The notes under the pieces: generated by a model
Seen by the model: only the letters and a program-made list of their open reading frames with translations
Databases searched by the model: none
Told to the model about the DNA's origin: nothing
DNA from: Sanghuangporus weigelae
Taxonomy: Eukaryota; Basidiomycota; Agaricomycetes; Hymenochaetales; Hymenochaetaceae
NCBI GenBank assembly: GCA_033182465.1
Contig: CP137318.1
Location: forward strand, 4,154,001 to 4,218,000
Reading direction: 5' to 3'
DNA: 64,000 bases
Shown here: positions 35,894-47,709 of the stretch, piece after piece
Numbering within the stretch: the stretch's first letter is position 1
Layout: the number at the start of each line of letters is the position of its first letter
Translations under genes and position numbers: made by a program

Positions 35894-37341
35894 ATGGCAA
35901 AAGGAGCCTCGGAGTCCAACCCGGACACCACGAATCCGCGGAGACGTCTTCAGCAGATTCAATCAGCGCTGGCTGATGAACAGCATGTTCTGGATTTACC
36001 AGATGGGTTGAGCGTATCGTTACGTACAAGATCTCAGGATTATAATGGGGCAAAGAGGTCGACGATCTCTATCGGAAGTAATCGAGCGGTTCTGATATTC
36101 GCAGTACTACCTCGGGAGGCTGCGCTAGTTTTGTCTGCTCTGGGAACGCCGTTTGAGAAGAATCCTACCGAGCCGAGGTTTCCTGTACTTGAACTCGAGT
36201 TTCTTCCTGACTCTGCGTCTGAGTCTGATGTAGAGTTGCAAAATGCCGATATCTGGGCTGGGATATATGCACTTTGGACGCTTCTTCACGTCCAGGAAGT
36301 GATCCCTATAACGATCAAAAATTCTCGACCATCTGTCGCTTCATACCTTCTAAAATCCGGGCTTGCGCGACGCGCGCTTGATCCAAGCGTATCCGAGCTC
36401 TTCCTGCTCCGATCGACGTTCTGGCAAGGAGCGGGGCAAGGCCCGCTATGGAACAACTCACGAGGATGGCTAAGATATACGGCAGACAACGTCCCCTTCC
36501 CACACACCCCGTCCTTCACGCGCTCATCGCTCGTCATCGCGCAACATCCTCTCCGGCCTCCTAAACCGCCACCAGGTCAGACGATCTACTCGCGATATGT
36601 TAAGCCTATCGGGAAGATGCTGACGTTTCATATGATTGATGTGGAGAGTACGGATGATATGGATGCTTTTCATCGGTGGATGAATGATCCGCGGGTGCAT
36701 GCTGGGTGGGGAGAGGCGGGAGACGAGGAGAAGCATAGGAGGTATGTGAGGACTATGATGGAGGAGCCGTCTGTCTTGCCGCTTGTTATGAGCTGGAATG
36801 GGGAGAGGATGGGATATGCGGAACTTGTTTGGATCAAGGTGCGGGATTCTACTTTTGTATGATAAATTCTGGATTGATGTTATTGTTGTGAAAGGAAAAT
36901 CACGTCGCGACGTACGTCCCTGGAATAGGTGCGCAGGACTATGATCGAGGTCTGCACGTCCTCGTGGGGGAGGATAAATACCGAGGGCATGAATTCTGTT
37001 CGTAGCTTTCCAGCATATAGTGATTTACTTTGCAATTATTGATGGAATGTTTTCCATAGCACAAGCATGGTTCCGTTCCCTTACTCACTACATGTTCCTC
37101 GCCGATCCGCGCACGTGGCGCATCATTGGCGAGCCGAAGCGCATCAATGGGCCCATTATACGAACCTCGGAGGATGCAGGAATGCACCTTGAAACCGTGA
37201 GCTACAATCCTTTTCAAAAGCTAATCAGAGGAGTTCTGACCAGTTCGATGATTTTAGAAATCGTTCTACTTCCCGTACAAACATTCTGTGATGACGATGA
37301 ACCTCCGCGAGCGGTTGTTCAAGGAGGATATGTTCTTATAG
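35894..37341 (+). CDS. Siderophore N-acyltransferase (SidF/SidL/IucB-like GNAT)
   Basis: Transfers an acyl group from CoA to N5-hydroxyornithine (or a related hydroxylysine substrate) in hydroxamate siderophore synthesis; fungal relatives are cytosolic or peroxisomal. Exons 35894-36838, 36895-36997, 37060-37196 and 37258-37341 give 422 residues. The C-terminal GNAT/IucB domain (about 235-422) shows FHMIDVESTDDMDAFHRWMND, RVHAGWGE, GYAELVWIKENHVATYVPG, DRGLHVLVGEDKYRGHEF, AWFRSLTHYMFLADPRT, IIGEPKRIN and SFYFPYKHSVMTMNLRERLF. The N-terminal part is the variable lead seen in fungal members. No ornithine monooxygenase or siderophore NRPS lies in the window, so its pathway partners must be elsewhere. 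Confidence 0.92.
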
Positions 37342-38916
37342 CGCCGTCTTCCGCCTTCGCTGGATAGACTAGCAACAGCTCACGCGATACGCAACCACCC
37401 CTCCATGAAAGGAAAACCGTCGAAGTTCTTGACGATCTTGGATTATAATATCGGACGAACTACGAAGGATGACATGAGGATAAGGGAAGGATGTAGGTTT
37501 AATATACGGATGATTATCTAGCAGCAAATGAAAGGAAGGACACGTCGGATTTAATAACGATAAAACCCGACACTCGGATGCAGTTCGTTGGTGTTTCACT
37601 GTCCTGCCCCCCTGTATTGAATCCATCACGTCATAGACGTCGCAAGGACGTATGCAAGGATCACGAACATCATATAGCAGAACATGAGTTCAATGCACGG
37701 CGAATCAGCTTCATATGTTATTCCTCGGGTATTGAAAGGTTCCTCGAGTATTGAAAGACTGAAGAACATGGGAGACTGACGATGTACTATGTGTATTACG
37801 TCTGTAAATACGTTTTCTTCTCGTAAGCTACTACTAGGACGGACATATGGACCAGTAGTCATCCAGAAGTCATTGAAACCGCGTCCGAAGCTCCGTTGCA
37901 GATATTAAATCGATATATTGATGTCCTCAGTTACAACGGTTTAACCTTGTGTGTCCGAGTCTTCGCGATATATAATCAGCACGAGAACAGCGGATTCTGT
38001 CGTCGTCGCCCAGCGGGAAGAAGCTCGGTAAACTTGAAGGCGTGAGAAGATTCACTATGTATGAAATAAAAGGACTAGAAATAGAAAAAGGGCTGGAACG
38101 TGCGTGCGATGATTTTTATTTGGTGAAGATGATCAGGGTGACTTTCTCAATGAATTAGACAAGACTCTCGGATCATTCATTAATATTGATAGTTTTGAGT
38201 GTTCTCATCTGTTCTAAGCCGCTCAAGAGGCGACTAGCTTTTATGTCACTGAGCGGGATTCGCAGGAAATCATCGGCTGTGTCTAACATCTAAGAGTGTG
38301 ATAGTGCTTCAAATAGAGGGTGGTTATGAGTGAGGGCCGCTCCTTAGACGCTCACGATTACTCATGGAGCTACAATGTATATAAGAAGTATCTTCTCGAA
38401 TTTCTCGTTGGAAGACGGCTTTCTTTTTGGGCGCGGAGTAGGGCTGAAAGATCCTATTCCACAATGATGCATATGAAAGCTTGTGTGGGATACTGTTAAT
38501 AATGAAACGAGTCGGCCAACATTGTTGAGATGATGCGGGAAGGACAAGGGAGAATACAAATTCGGGTGTAAACCCCTTGAATTCTTGGATTAAGTAAGCG
38601 AAGTAAGACGGAGTGATCTAATTCGAGAAAGAGAAGCAGAGGAACTCGGACTCGGAGCTGCTTCTTGCTCGTCGTCCATCCATTAAAAGAAAGTACTCGT
38701 CGCTCTTTTCGTTCTTTTTTTCCCTCTTTTTTCTTTCCTGCTTCCTCTTTTCATTCGGTGTAGTCGCCATCACCGACGCAAATAGAGCGAAGTACTAATC
38801 AGGACGAGACCCGAATTACCATACACCACAGACGGCACACTCGCACACAGCCAGGGCATCAATCACACACCACTGTTTGTTTGTTTGTTCGGTCTGCATC
38901 TTTGTTCTGAACCACG
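37342..38916. other. Intergenic; pyrimidine-rich leader of the TBC gene at the right end
   Basis: No gene found. From about 38695 to 38755 the plus strand is strongly pyrimidine-rich, and a TTTG tetranucleotide run lies at 38875-38887 just before the ATG; both fit a fungal promoter and leader. Minus-strand frames at 37369-37629 and 37626-37862 are unrecognised. Confidence 0.4.
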
Positions 38917-41900
38917 ATGACGACAACGACAACGGCAATGGATGGTACTGAGCTCGCGAGGTGGACGCGCTTTGCTGCCAAGGGCGGCATTGGCAAGTGC
39001 ACGGCCGTTCAGGACTGCGTGGCAGAGAGTCCAGAGGACCTGATGTTCCTCAAGGTGCGTTTTGCGCCCTTTGTTTCATCATGCTTTCTCTCTTCAGGGT
39101 CTGACTGACGAAAATTATGTGTAGGACGACCAGATCATAGTGCTCATGCAGCTCTCAGGACAGACTGGGTTCTACTTAGTGCGTCACTCTGGTTGTTTTT
39201 ACATCATCAACAGGTCAAATCAATTTTGTATAGGGATACTGTGAAGGAGTCGTTGGCCGATTTCGGGGAGACCATGTCAAGTTTCATGGGAAGCTCAAAA
39301 GGCCCGTCATGACGAAACGTGCATCGGCGTCTGCGGTCTCCGTTGCTAGTTCACCACCGCCTTCTGTTACACCGTCCCCGAGGATGCCGCTCTCTCCCTT
39401 GACTACTAGCTCAAGTGTGACGAATACGAGCAGCACCCCGACCCGGGATCGTGATTCGAGGACCTTGAGTGATCCGTTCGACCTTGAGCTTGATGCTCCG
39501 CCAAAGTTCGAATACTCAGAAGAGGCGGAGAGTAACACCAATACCCAAACTAATGTTGATACCAATACCACCATTGATGAGACGACCGACGGAAGCCGAC
39601 ATAGACTGACCCGCGGTGCCGATGACCTACCGGGGCTCGAAATGTTTTTGCCTCGCTCTCGGTCGGGTAGCCGATCCCGACCGACTTCTTCGCGCGGCCG
39701 CCCCGGGAGTGGGAGCGTTAGCCAAGCCGACGAAAATGAGAAGAACGAAAAGAGGGATAGGCGACGAACGCGCATTGTGACACCGCAGTTCTCTGCATCT
39801 GCATCTCCGGGATCTGATTCGCTTGATATACCGCCTTCGCCCTTAGCGCCTCTGTCGCCTGCTTCACAGCATCAGGGTGATGCTCAGAATTGGCCGAAAC
39901 AGCAGGAGTCCAAACCTGCGTCTCCGGAAAAGCTGCCAGCTGAACTGGAAAAGAAGGAAGACGAAGTGCGAATTAGTGTGGAAGAGGACAGGCAAAAGGA
40001 GAATTCGCTCGTTAGTATGAGTCCTGAGCCTTTACACCTGGAATCTCCCGCGGACAAAGACGTATCAAGCCTATACGACGGCGCATCTGCAAGATCATCT
40101 TTCTATAGCACGCACTCATATCGCTCATCTGTTTTTGGAGGAGGTAACGTCCTGAGCGCGGCTGCTTCTGATGCGTTTGCGCGATTTTCTCAGGTAGATT
40201 CAGATGATGGTGGGATCGGCATGGGAATTGGACTCTCGATGCTCCAGGATATGGCGGATGACGAGGATGACGATACGAATACTGGGATCATCCAGGCTGC
40301 ACCTCCGACTCCGAGAGCAGAAGAGCAGAAGAAAGAGGTGAATAATCAAAATGACGAAATTGAGCGAAGCAAGGAGAGAGATGGGGATGAAGAACAGGAC
40401 TCGGACGTTGATTACGAGGATGATGACGATGAAAGTTACTGGGATGGCGCAGATATATACGACAGTTACCGCTACTCGCGTTATTCGGTCATGACCAAGA
40501 ACTCTCGGCGTAAATCTCGGTTCAGCGTCATGTCAAGAAACTCTGAGGCGGAAATGGGACCTAAAAAGAAACCTCCTGTGCCTTTGGATGCCGAGTCTCG
40601 TTTAAGGCCGGATCCTACGGTGACCAGTCCTGTGTTTCCACCCATACCAAAGGACGATTCTCAACCCAAGGATGAGAGCGCCGAGAAAAAGAAACACGTC
40701 CCGCCTCCACTTAACTTCGTCAAATCTACTCCTTATTCGTCAAGTGCTTTGCTCTCCCCGCTTCCGGCGTATTCTCCTATCTCTGCATCTAATAGGTCGA
40801 CTGCGGAGTTCAGCGCTGGGGGATCGGATTCACATTCTCCACTCCTACATACGAACTTTGCTTCGCCGAAATCTACGTCGTCGCGTGCTACGAGCTTTGG
40901 GACTGACGATACGGATCGACAGTCTTTGAGTCATGAGGCAGGTCTTAATGTGTTTGCAGCTTCGACTATTGATGCTCCTGGACCTTCCATGAGCACTAGC
41001 GGGAGTGGTGCTGCTTCTACTCTTCGTCAGCGACTTGAACACGAAAAATCTGCTGGTACAACTCCTTTAGCATCGCCAGTTGCTCCTAAGGAAGCAGCTC
41101 CTTTGAGCTTGGAGGCGAAGAAAGGAGATAGTGCAGGTCCTGGGAGAGAAATAGTCGTGGATGACGATGAGAGTGTTAGCGTCACTGTGATACCCGCAGA
41201 AGAAGGTGCAACATCTCCGCAGGAGAACAAAGGCCAATCGAATGAGTATGAGTATGATCATACTCGGGACTCCGTGCAATCGGGTGTCTCCACCGTCAGT
41301 AGTGCCAGCGTCGAGAGCACCGCCACGGACACATCGGGTGCTTCTGACGTGTCGGGTTACATGCGAAAGATTGAAGCAGATCTTGCATTTGTGTCAGCGG
41401 TCTCCGGGTCAACGCAACCTCTAAATGCTCGATCTGCGTTAGTGGATATGGAGGGCTCGTCAACGCCAACGCCAGCTTTGACGGAATTCAATGTTGGCGC
41501 TACGACGCAGCCGCTACGTGTACAGGATCGGTCGGCTGCGAGGTCGACACCTTCGCCTTTACCCTCTCCCGTTCCAACTCCGACGCCGGATCAAGGAAGA
41601 CAACCACAAACGCCAGTTTCTGAAACCCCACTATCACCCTTACCGTCCCCATTACCGTCTCCGCGGGAGCAACTCCCTATTTCCCGGCAACGTGAACTTC
41701 AGCAACCGCGAGATGCCAAGTCTTCCCAAGATGCACAGCTTTTACGTCCCGAGCAAGCTTTATTTCTCCCGCATCCTAATGCTCCTCGACCCAATCCCGC
41801 TGTTGTATCTGGTCAACGAACGAGTACGTACGGTATGCCTCCAGTGCATGAGCCGATATCCCAACGAGCGCCTGCGTCGGGTCCGCCTGCGCCGTCGGAT

Positions 41901-44900
41901 ATACCAGGTAGTTCGTTAGAGGCGACTTTACGAGCTGCTTCTGCAGCGCGTTTTGGACCTGCCGGTGTTCCGCACCGATCAACGATTTTTGGGAAGACGG
42001 TGGTGGACTTGGCGTGCTCCGATGGACCTGTTGCTATCGTTTGGTCGCTTTCACCGTTCCCGCCTGATCCGGTGAGTAGGACGAATTCGCCCGCTCCTAG
42101 TTCGAGAGTCCCAAGACGTGCGGTGACTGCTGGAGCGTCTCCTTTGAGCCAGAGTGTGCACGTTGGATCGAACCTGCCTTCTCCGTCCCCGCGCGATCTG
42201 AACTTCCCGGCGTCTGCTGTTAATATTCCTGGTCCTCCAGCGTCTCTTGTTCCTGTTCGATCTACCTCTGCTGGTATTCCTCCTCCTGCTGCTGCCTCTA
42301 ACCAAGCACCACTACGCCCTTCATCTTCTTCTGTGAGCGACAATAACCCTTCCACTTCCAGCCCAAACTCAACAACTTCAACTTCAAATCATAATAAATT
42401 TGTTAATAATAACAATGGGGTGCTTTTGCGACCTAAATTTTCACCGCGTGTAGGCACTGCACGTCCACGGTCACGATCGTTCTCCGATTTCACGCGAGAG
42501 GTCCCCGTTAGGCCGGTGGTGATGGAGAAGAGGGCGAGTGAGGAGGGCAGTAGACCATCGAGGGTGGCAAGTGTACAGTCGCTTAGTGAGTCAGCGGCAT
42601 CATCTGTAAATGGTGCTGGATCCCCTTCAGCAAATTCAAATAACGCGGCAGGATCGAATGGTTTGAATGGACATCCGCTCAGACAATCTGCTACTGTAAA
42701 TGGTTCTTCCCCGCCGAAACGAAGTATACATACGCCATCTCCCTTATCTCGACCCGAGAATAATGCCGTTGTAGCGATGGAGACACCTCGGGCGTCGTCA
42801 TTCTCGGTATCGAACTCGAGTTCGAAGAGCAGTATTCCTCTGAGTCCATTGGGCCGGACATTTATATCGTCGAGTCAGACTCAGCTGCCGAATTCGGTAG
42901 AAGCTAGTACTGCTCCCTCATCTGCTGGTGAGACGAGCAGTTTAGGCTTTGCATCGGGTCGGCCTGTCATTCCCGCTGTAGCGAGAAGTATGGGTGTGAG
43001 GCAGATGGCTTCTGTGGATAACTTTAGAACTGGTCCGGAGAGACAGGATGCGCAGCCACTTTTCGCTCCTTCGAAGTCTGTGTTGCAGCCCATCCGACGC
43101 AATTCAGGTCCGAGTTCAGGTCCTTCTTCTGCAGCTATATCTAGTCCGGTAACGTCAGCTGCGAACTCGGTGCCTTCTGCGACGAATCAGCAGAATGTGA
43201 CAGCTTCTTCACCTTCTCCTGTTCAACGGTTGCGTCGACTTTCGTCTCCGAGTAGCAAAAGGCACGAGAGGACTGTTTCCCAGCAGTCTCAGACGTCATC
43301 GACCACTAGTGAGATGCGCTCGGTTGTATCGCCGCCACCTAGCGCTGTTGCAAGCTCGTCGACCCCGTCTCCTGTACAGAGATCGAATTCTATCAAGTCG
43401 AAGTTGTCATTATCGCATTTGCGAATGAGGCATACTGCGAAGGAGTCTTCAGTTGACACGCAGACGCCTTCACCCAGCACGGGTCCTGCGACACCTGTTT
43501 TCGACTTTGATATGCAGCCGGAGACGGTGCAGGTACAGGATGCGGAGTTCGAGATGATTCGGCCTACAATGAGGCGTGTTTCGTCGGAACCTTTGAGCGA
43601 TGATTCTATCACAGTGCCAGAGGAACGACCGTCGCTACAGCGAGATTCGGCAACTGTTGAGAGTCCTGTGTCAGGATCGGGGAGGTCGTTGTTGTCGCCT
43701 CATCCAAGCACGATTGCGGACTCGGTTACGGAGCACCAGCATATGCCGCCGAGGAAGTCGACGGAAGAGGACGCTGCGGCGCACCGAGCGAGGGAGTTGA
43801 AGTGGGTGTCTGTGATATCTTCCGTGCCTCCGCCGCAAGCGCGTAAGAACAGAAAGGTTCGAAAGCTTGTATTTGAGGGTGTCCCTTCATCTGTGCGATA
43901 CCTTGTTTGGAGTCATTTGACGGACTGCAAAGCAAAGAGGATACCGGGTGTGTACGGACAACTCGGGAAGCGAGGACGCGTAGCGGCGAGCGAAGTTATT
44001 GAGCGCGATGCGAGGAGGTGTTTCTCGGATCACCCGCATTTGCAGGATCCGAAGGGTCCACTGGTGGGATTGTTGCAGACTTATCTGACAATGGTGCCGG
44101 ATGTCCAGTATCAGACCAGTATGTCTTCCTTTTGCTCATGTCCTGTAGATCCCATTGTGACTTATTCGCTGTCATCAGGTCTGGCATTGGTTGCTGGACA
44201 TCTACTGCTGCAATCTCCTGAAGAAGATGCATTCTGGATATTCACATCGATGATGGACATGAATCTCCGAGCATATTTCTCACCGAAGTCCGTACAAATG
44301 GACGCAGATGCGTTGGTGCTTGGCAGGGCCGTTGAGCTGACACACCCTCAACTTGCCAAGAAGCTGTTCGTTGATATGTCTATTCCTCCGTTAGAGATTT
44401 GTCGAATGTGGTAAGGAAAGATCTGTGCCGGTTTTTTGGATACGATGATTGACGGTGTGCGAAGGTTGCCCTCCCTTTTTGCGACGACGCTTCCGCAAGA
44501 TTATGTGAACCGGATCTGGGACGTGTATTTTTGCGAAGGTACGATTTCACTCTATCTGTATTAGTTATCTTTCTCTGATGCTTATACTGTTATAGGTCCA
44601 CCATTCCTCTTCCGAGTTGCGCTCGCCATTTTTTCCTGCTGTCGCGGTGTCATTGAATCTTTATCCGACCGTACCGCTGTCTTTTCATACCTCTCCCGAC
44701 CTGAAACTATGTCTCTACTACCAGAGGATCCAGAGGAGTTTGTGAATCTCGCTATGGCTGTGAAGATCAAGGACGAGGATATCAAGAAGCAACGCGTGAA
44801 GGTGGAGACGGAGTTGAGGAGGAGAACCCAGAGTGCGCAGAGGAATAGTGCGCCGCGTCTTGTGAGCAGCATCTCGTTGCCCAGAGCTGGGCCAGGTCCT

Positions 44901-44921
44901 GCTGGTGTACCCCCGTTATGA
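38917..44921 (+). CDS. SH3 plus TBC domain Rab-GTPase-activating protein
   Basis: TBC proteins speed GTP hydrolysis on Rab GTPases and so switch off membrane-traffic steps. Exons 38917-39054, 39125-39178, 39234-44118, 44179-44410, 44465-44538 and 44596-44921 total 1,902 residues. The N-terminus (about 10-80) reads as an SH3 domain split over three exons: TAVQDCVAESPEDLMFLKDDQIIVLMQL, GQTGFYLGYCEGVVGRFRGDHVKFH. About 1,500 residues of Ser/Pro-rich disordered sequence follow. The TBC domain (about 1600-1830) shows VFEGVPSSVRYLVWSHL, TYLTMVPDVQYQTSLALVAGHLLL, EEDAFWIFTSMM and WLPSLFATTLPQDYVNRIWD. The canonical Arg finger (IxxDxxR) reads VIERDARRCFSDHP. One 4,885-nt exon makes up most of the gene. 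Confidence 0.93.
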
Positions 44922-45786
44922 CCTTTCTATTTTCCCCTGTGGTCTCTATTGTTTTCTTGTATTCCTTGCTCCCGATTTGAATGGTGCTTTCATGATTTAT
45001 CTTCCATCCAACACGCCGCTCCAGCCCGCCCGCCCCTCTTATTCATTCTTTTCTCCGGCATCTTGCTTGTCTCTCAGCAACAACACGCACGAATACGTAC
45101 ATTAATATTTGACATCAGCCATTGTTTTTATGCATATGCTCTAGCTATCGATTCGTTATAAGTTATTATGTCCAAACAACGTCCTTTCTCCCTTTTCTTC
45201 ATCGTCCGTTATTCATATTTTTGTCTTCGCCCCCACTGCATCATTCACGCCCACGGGAAACGCCAATTTTATATTTTCTTCAGGGATTCACAAGCTGAGG
45301 TTAACCGAGGTTTGAGAGTTCACTCTCGGTTTATCTACATTTTTAGGTCCCTTCATCACTTACCTTGCATTGTCTACGATTCGTAGTAGATATTTTAACT
45401 GTTTTTATCTGGGATTCTTGATATGTGCTGTATAGACTTGAAGTTAATGAGACTCTATCGCTTTGTGCTGTATTGATTTGATGGATGTTCTTTCGTATGT
45501 AGTCGACTCGGAATCCACAGTAGTAGTAAATGGTCGTCTCTATCGAACTCATAAAGAATGACTGGAACGAAAGCCGGACCTGCTAAGTACATGAGCGGAA
45601 GCTGTAATCTCCAGACCCACTTCCAGCTAAAGGGGGTACTCGATCTATTTCTGAATACAAGAAAGCGAGTAACTTACTACAGTAGAACAGTATGTATTCG
45701 TGGTAAATAATTTCCATAAAAAGTTCACCACGTCATCCGATTTCTTTCCTGACGACCCGCTCAGTGTTCGTTCTACACCGACGAAA
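44922..45786. other. Intergenic, no gene seen
   Basis: 3' flank of the TBC gene and promoter of the small membrane protein. T-rich, with only short unrelated frames. Confidence 0.35.
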
Positions 45787-46068
45787 ATGGCCCGCCGTTC
45801 AGCTCCCCCAGGCTCAGGACCTGCTTATATGACGCCCGCATTCGGCAGTGGTGCAGGCGCGCCTCCTCATGCACGAGGACGAGTAACCGACGCGAAGCAG
45901 CATCTGGAGAACGAAGACGAGTCTGCGTTTAGTCGATTTTTCCGTGAAGAAATCGTCGCGCCGCAGTACATTGCAGGGAATATCAACATCCTGACGAGCA
46001 TTGCGATATTCGCGGCTGGTGTGTTTGCGGTGAGAACGTGGGGAGATGTGCTCACTGTCGGACTTTGA
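45787..46068 (+). CDS. Small single-span membrane protein, 93 residues
   Basis: Intronless frame starting at the ATG at 45787 (MARRSAPPGSGPAY). The first half is Gly/Pro/Ala-rich and polar; NEDESAFSRFFREEIVAPQY leads into one hydrophobic segment, GNINILTSIAIFAAGVFAVR (about residues 66-85), then WGDVLTVGL at the C-terminus. This layout, a short cytosolic N-terminus with a C-terminal helix, resembles tail-anchored subunits of mitochondrial or ER complexes. I do not recognise the family and assign no function. Composition and the clean hydrophobic helix argue for a real gene; the frame also stays open upstream to a GTG at 45700. Confidence 0.7.
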   Translation: MARRSAPPGSGPAYMTPAFGSGAGAPPHARGRVTDAKQHLENEDESAFSRFFREEIVAPQYIAGNINILTSIAIFAAGVFAVRTWGDVLTVGL

Positions 46069-47709
46069 TTGCTTGTGACCAAAAAGTAGGTGATTATCTT
46101 TTTTTCGTTTTTTTTTGGAGACTTTGCATGAGTTGACGATGCATCTGTTCTTTTCTCAAGAACCGGGACTCTGCCACGATGCCTCGCCTCCTATCAAACT
46201 CTCAGTGATGTGTACAGAGCTCTCCGGGTATGTTGCGTGGCATATGTGCTTCCGGCTCATAGCCGCAGTCTCGCAGTGAACTTATGCCGGCTTACACAGA
46301 TAGTCTTACCGACCTAGAAATCATCGTCGGAATAACATAACGGATTGCCAAGCCTTTATTTTCTGCCATTTCATATATTCTGAATCTCCATCATCTTCCT
46401 ACTATCACCGCCGCCGGCATCGCCATTTTCTTACCTGTCCACGCCCATATCCTCAGCCCTCCACAGTCACGCACACTACATGTACCAGCTCCGACTAACT
46501 GACACTAAATATTTCTTATCCGCTTCTTCTGCACAGCTCACCTCAAAATGAAGTCGAGCCTCAACGCTTTTTCAAATGCCAAGCCGTTCCATGTCATACG
46601 CGGGAGCGTTTAAGCCGCAACTCGGCTAGTAACTTTATATCCCTGTTTCCCAAGAAGTTCTTGTCTTGCATGGATCGGATGGACCTCCAGACCAATTAAG
46701 AAGCGTATCTTTACCTGGATTTGCCAAGAGGAAGATGTTCGTTGCGGGCGTAACGGTTGACAGACGACTCGGACGGGCGTGGACAAATACAACAAAAATG
46801 TTGCCATCGTCATCCATTTTTGTATGCGGAAGCATGTGTCCCGCGTAATTTGAGGTGAGTATTCGGTTGATCATCAACCATCTGTTTGTCCCCCAACCAA
46901 AACGAGCCCACAACACAATGATGGTCATGTCATATAATCATAAGGTGTCAGTCGATGATTCCAACAGAAACGTGGTCGAGGCGGGACACGGTCATGGAAA
47001 TTCTGCGGTCGCTTAACGAAAGCGGAAAACGAAAGAAAGAAATTCGGAAACTGAAAATCAATAGACCAATCAGAAAGCTTGTTCCGGTGTCGGTATCTCG
47101 TCGCTCTGATCTCCAGTGCTTCTATTTCTCGATGTGGCTGACTGGTTAGCTCGGATGATGCTTCTGGCTCAATCTTGGCATACTCGACAAGCGGCGGCCA
47201 AGCCCCGCAACGCATCACACCTCCACACCATCCATGGCCGAATGCTCCAGGGAGACCGGCGAAACGCACGCGCTCGCGTGCTCTTGCAAGTAACAAGTGA
47301 AATGTTCTCATCTTTGTCCTTGTCCTGTCCTTGATAGTATCCTCTGCGTGGCTCACCTCGACTGCAGATCTCTTAAAACTTAGCTCGCATCTGTGCTCCT
47401 TAAGCTCGAGTTCGACTGGCTCAGAGAGGGTCTTGAGTTTCTCTTGGTTTTCTGTTTTTGCCTTTTTTGTCTTCGTACATTCATCGTCTTGCGTCCTTTT
47501 TCCTGCCATCCGCTAGTATTCGGATCTGCTTTCTATCTCCACACCACACTCACACACTCTTTTGTCCTTAAATCATCACAGCGTTTGCACGTTGCGCCTC
47601 CCCTCTTCCTCTCGTGTCTCCTCAGCAGCTCCTCTCCCTTCAAATATCCCCTCACTGAATACCCTAGCCCGGTATACACGGAGTCTAACCCATAAAGCTC
47701 TTCCTGACA
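46069..47709. other. Intergenic, no gene accepted
   Basis: It includes a pyrimidine-rich leader (about 47430-47650) before the kinase start. The minus-strand frame at 46925-47509 is the antisense of that pyrimidine-rich tract. Frames at 46635-46928 (minus) and 46666-46848 (plus) are unrecognised. Confidence 0.35.

Noticed and set aside
46925-47509. 194-codon minus-strand frame upstream of the kinase, Lys-rich at its start
   Set aside because: Its start is the antisense of a pyrimidine-rich promoter/leader tract, the rest has no domain, and it does not connect convincingly to the frame at 46635-46928.
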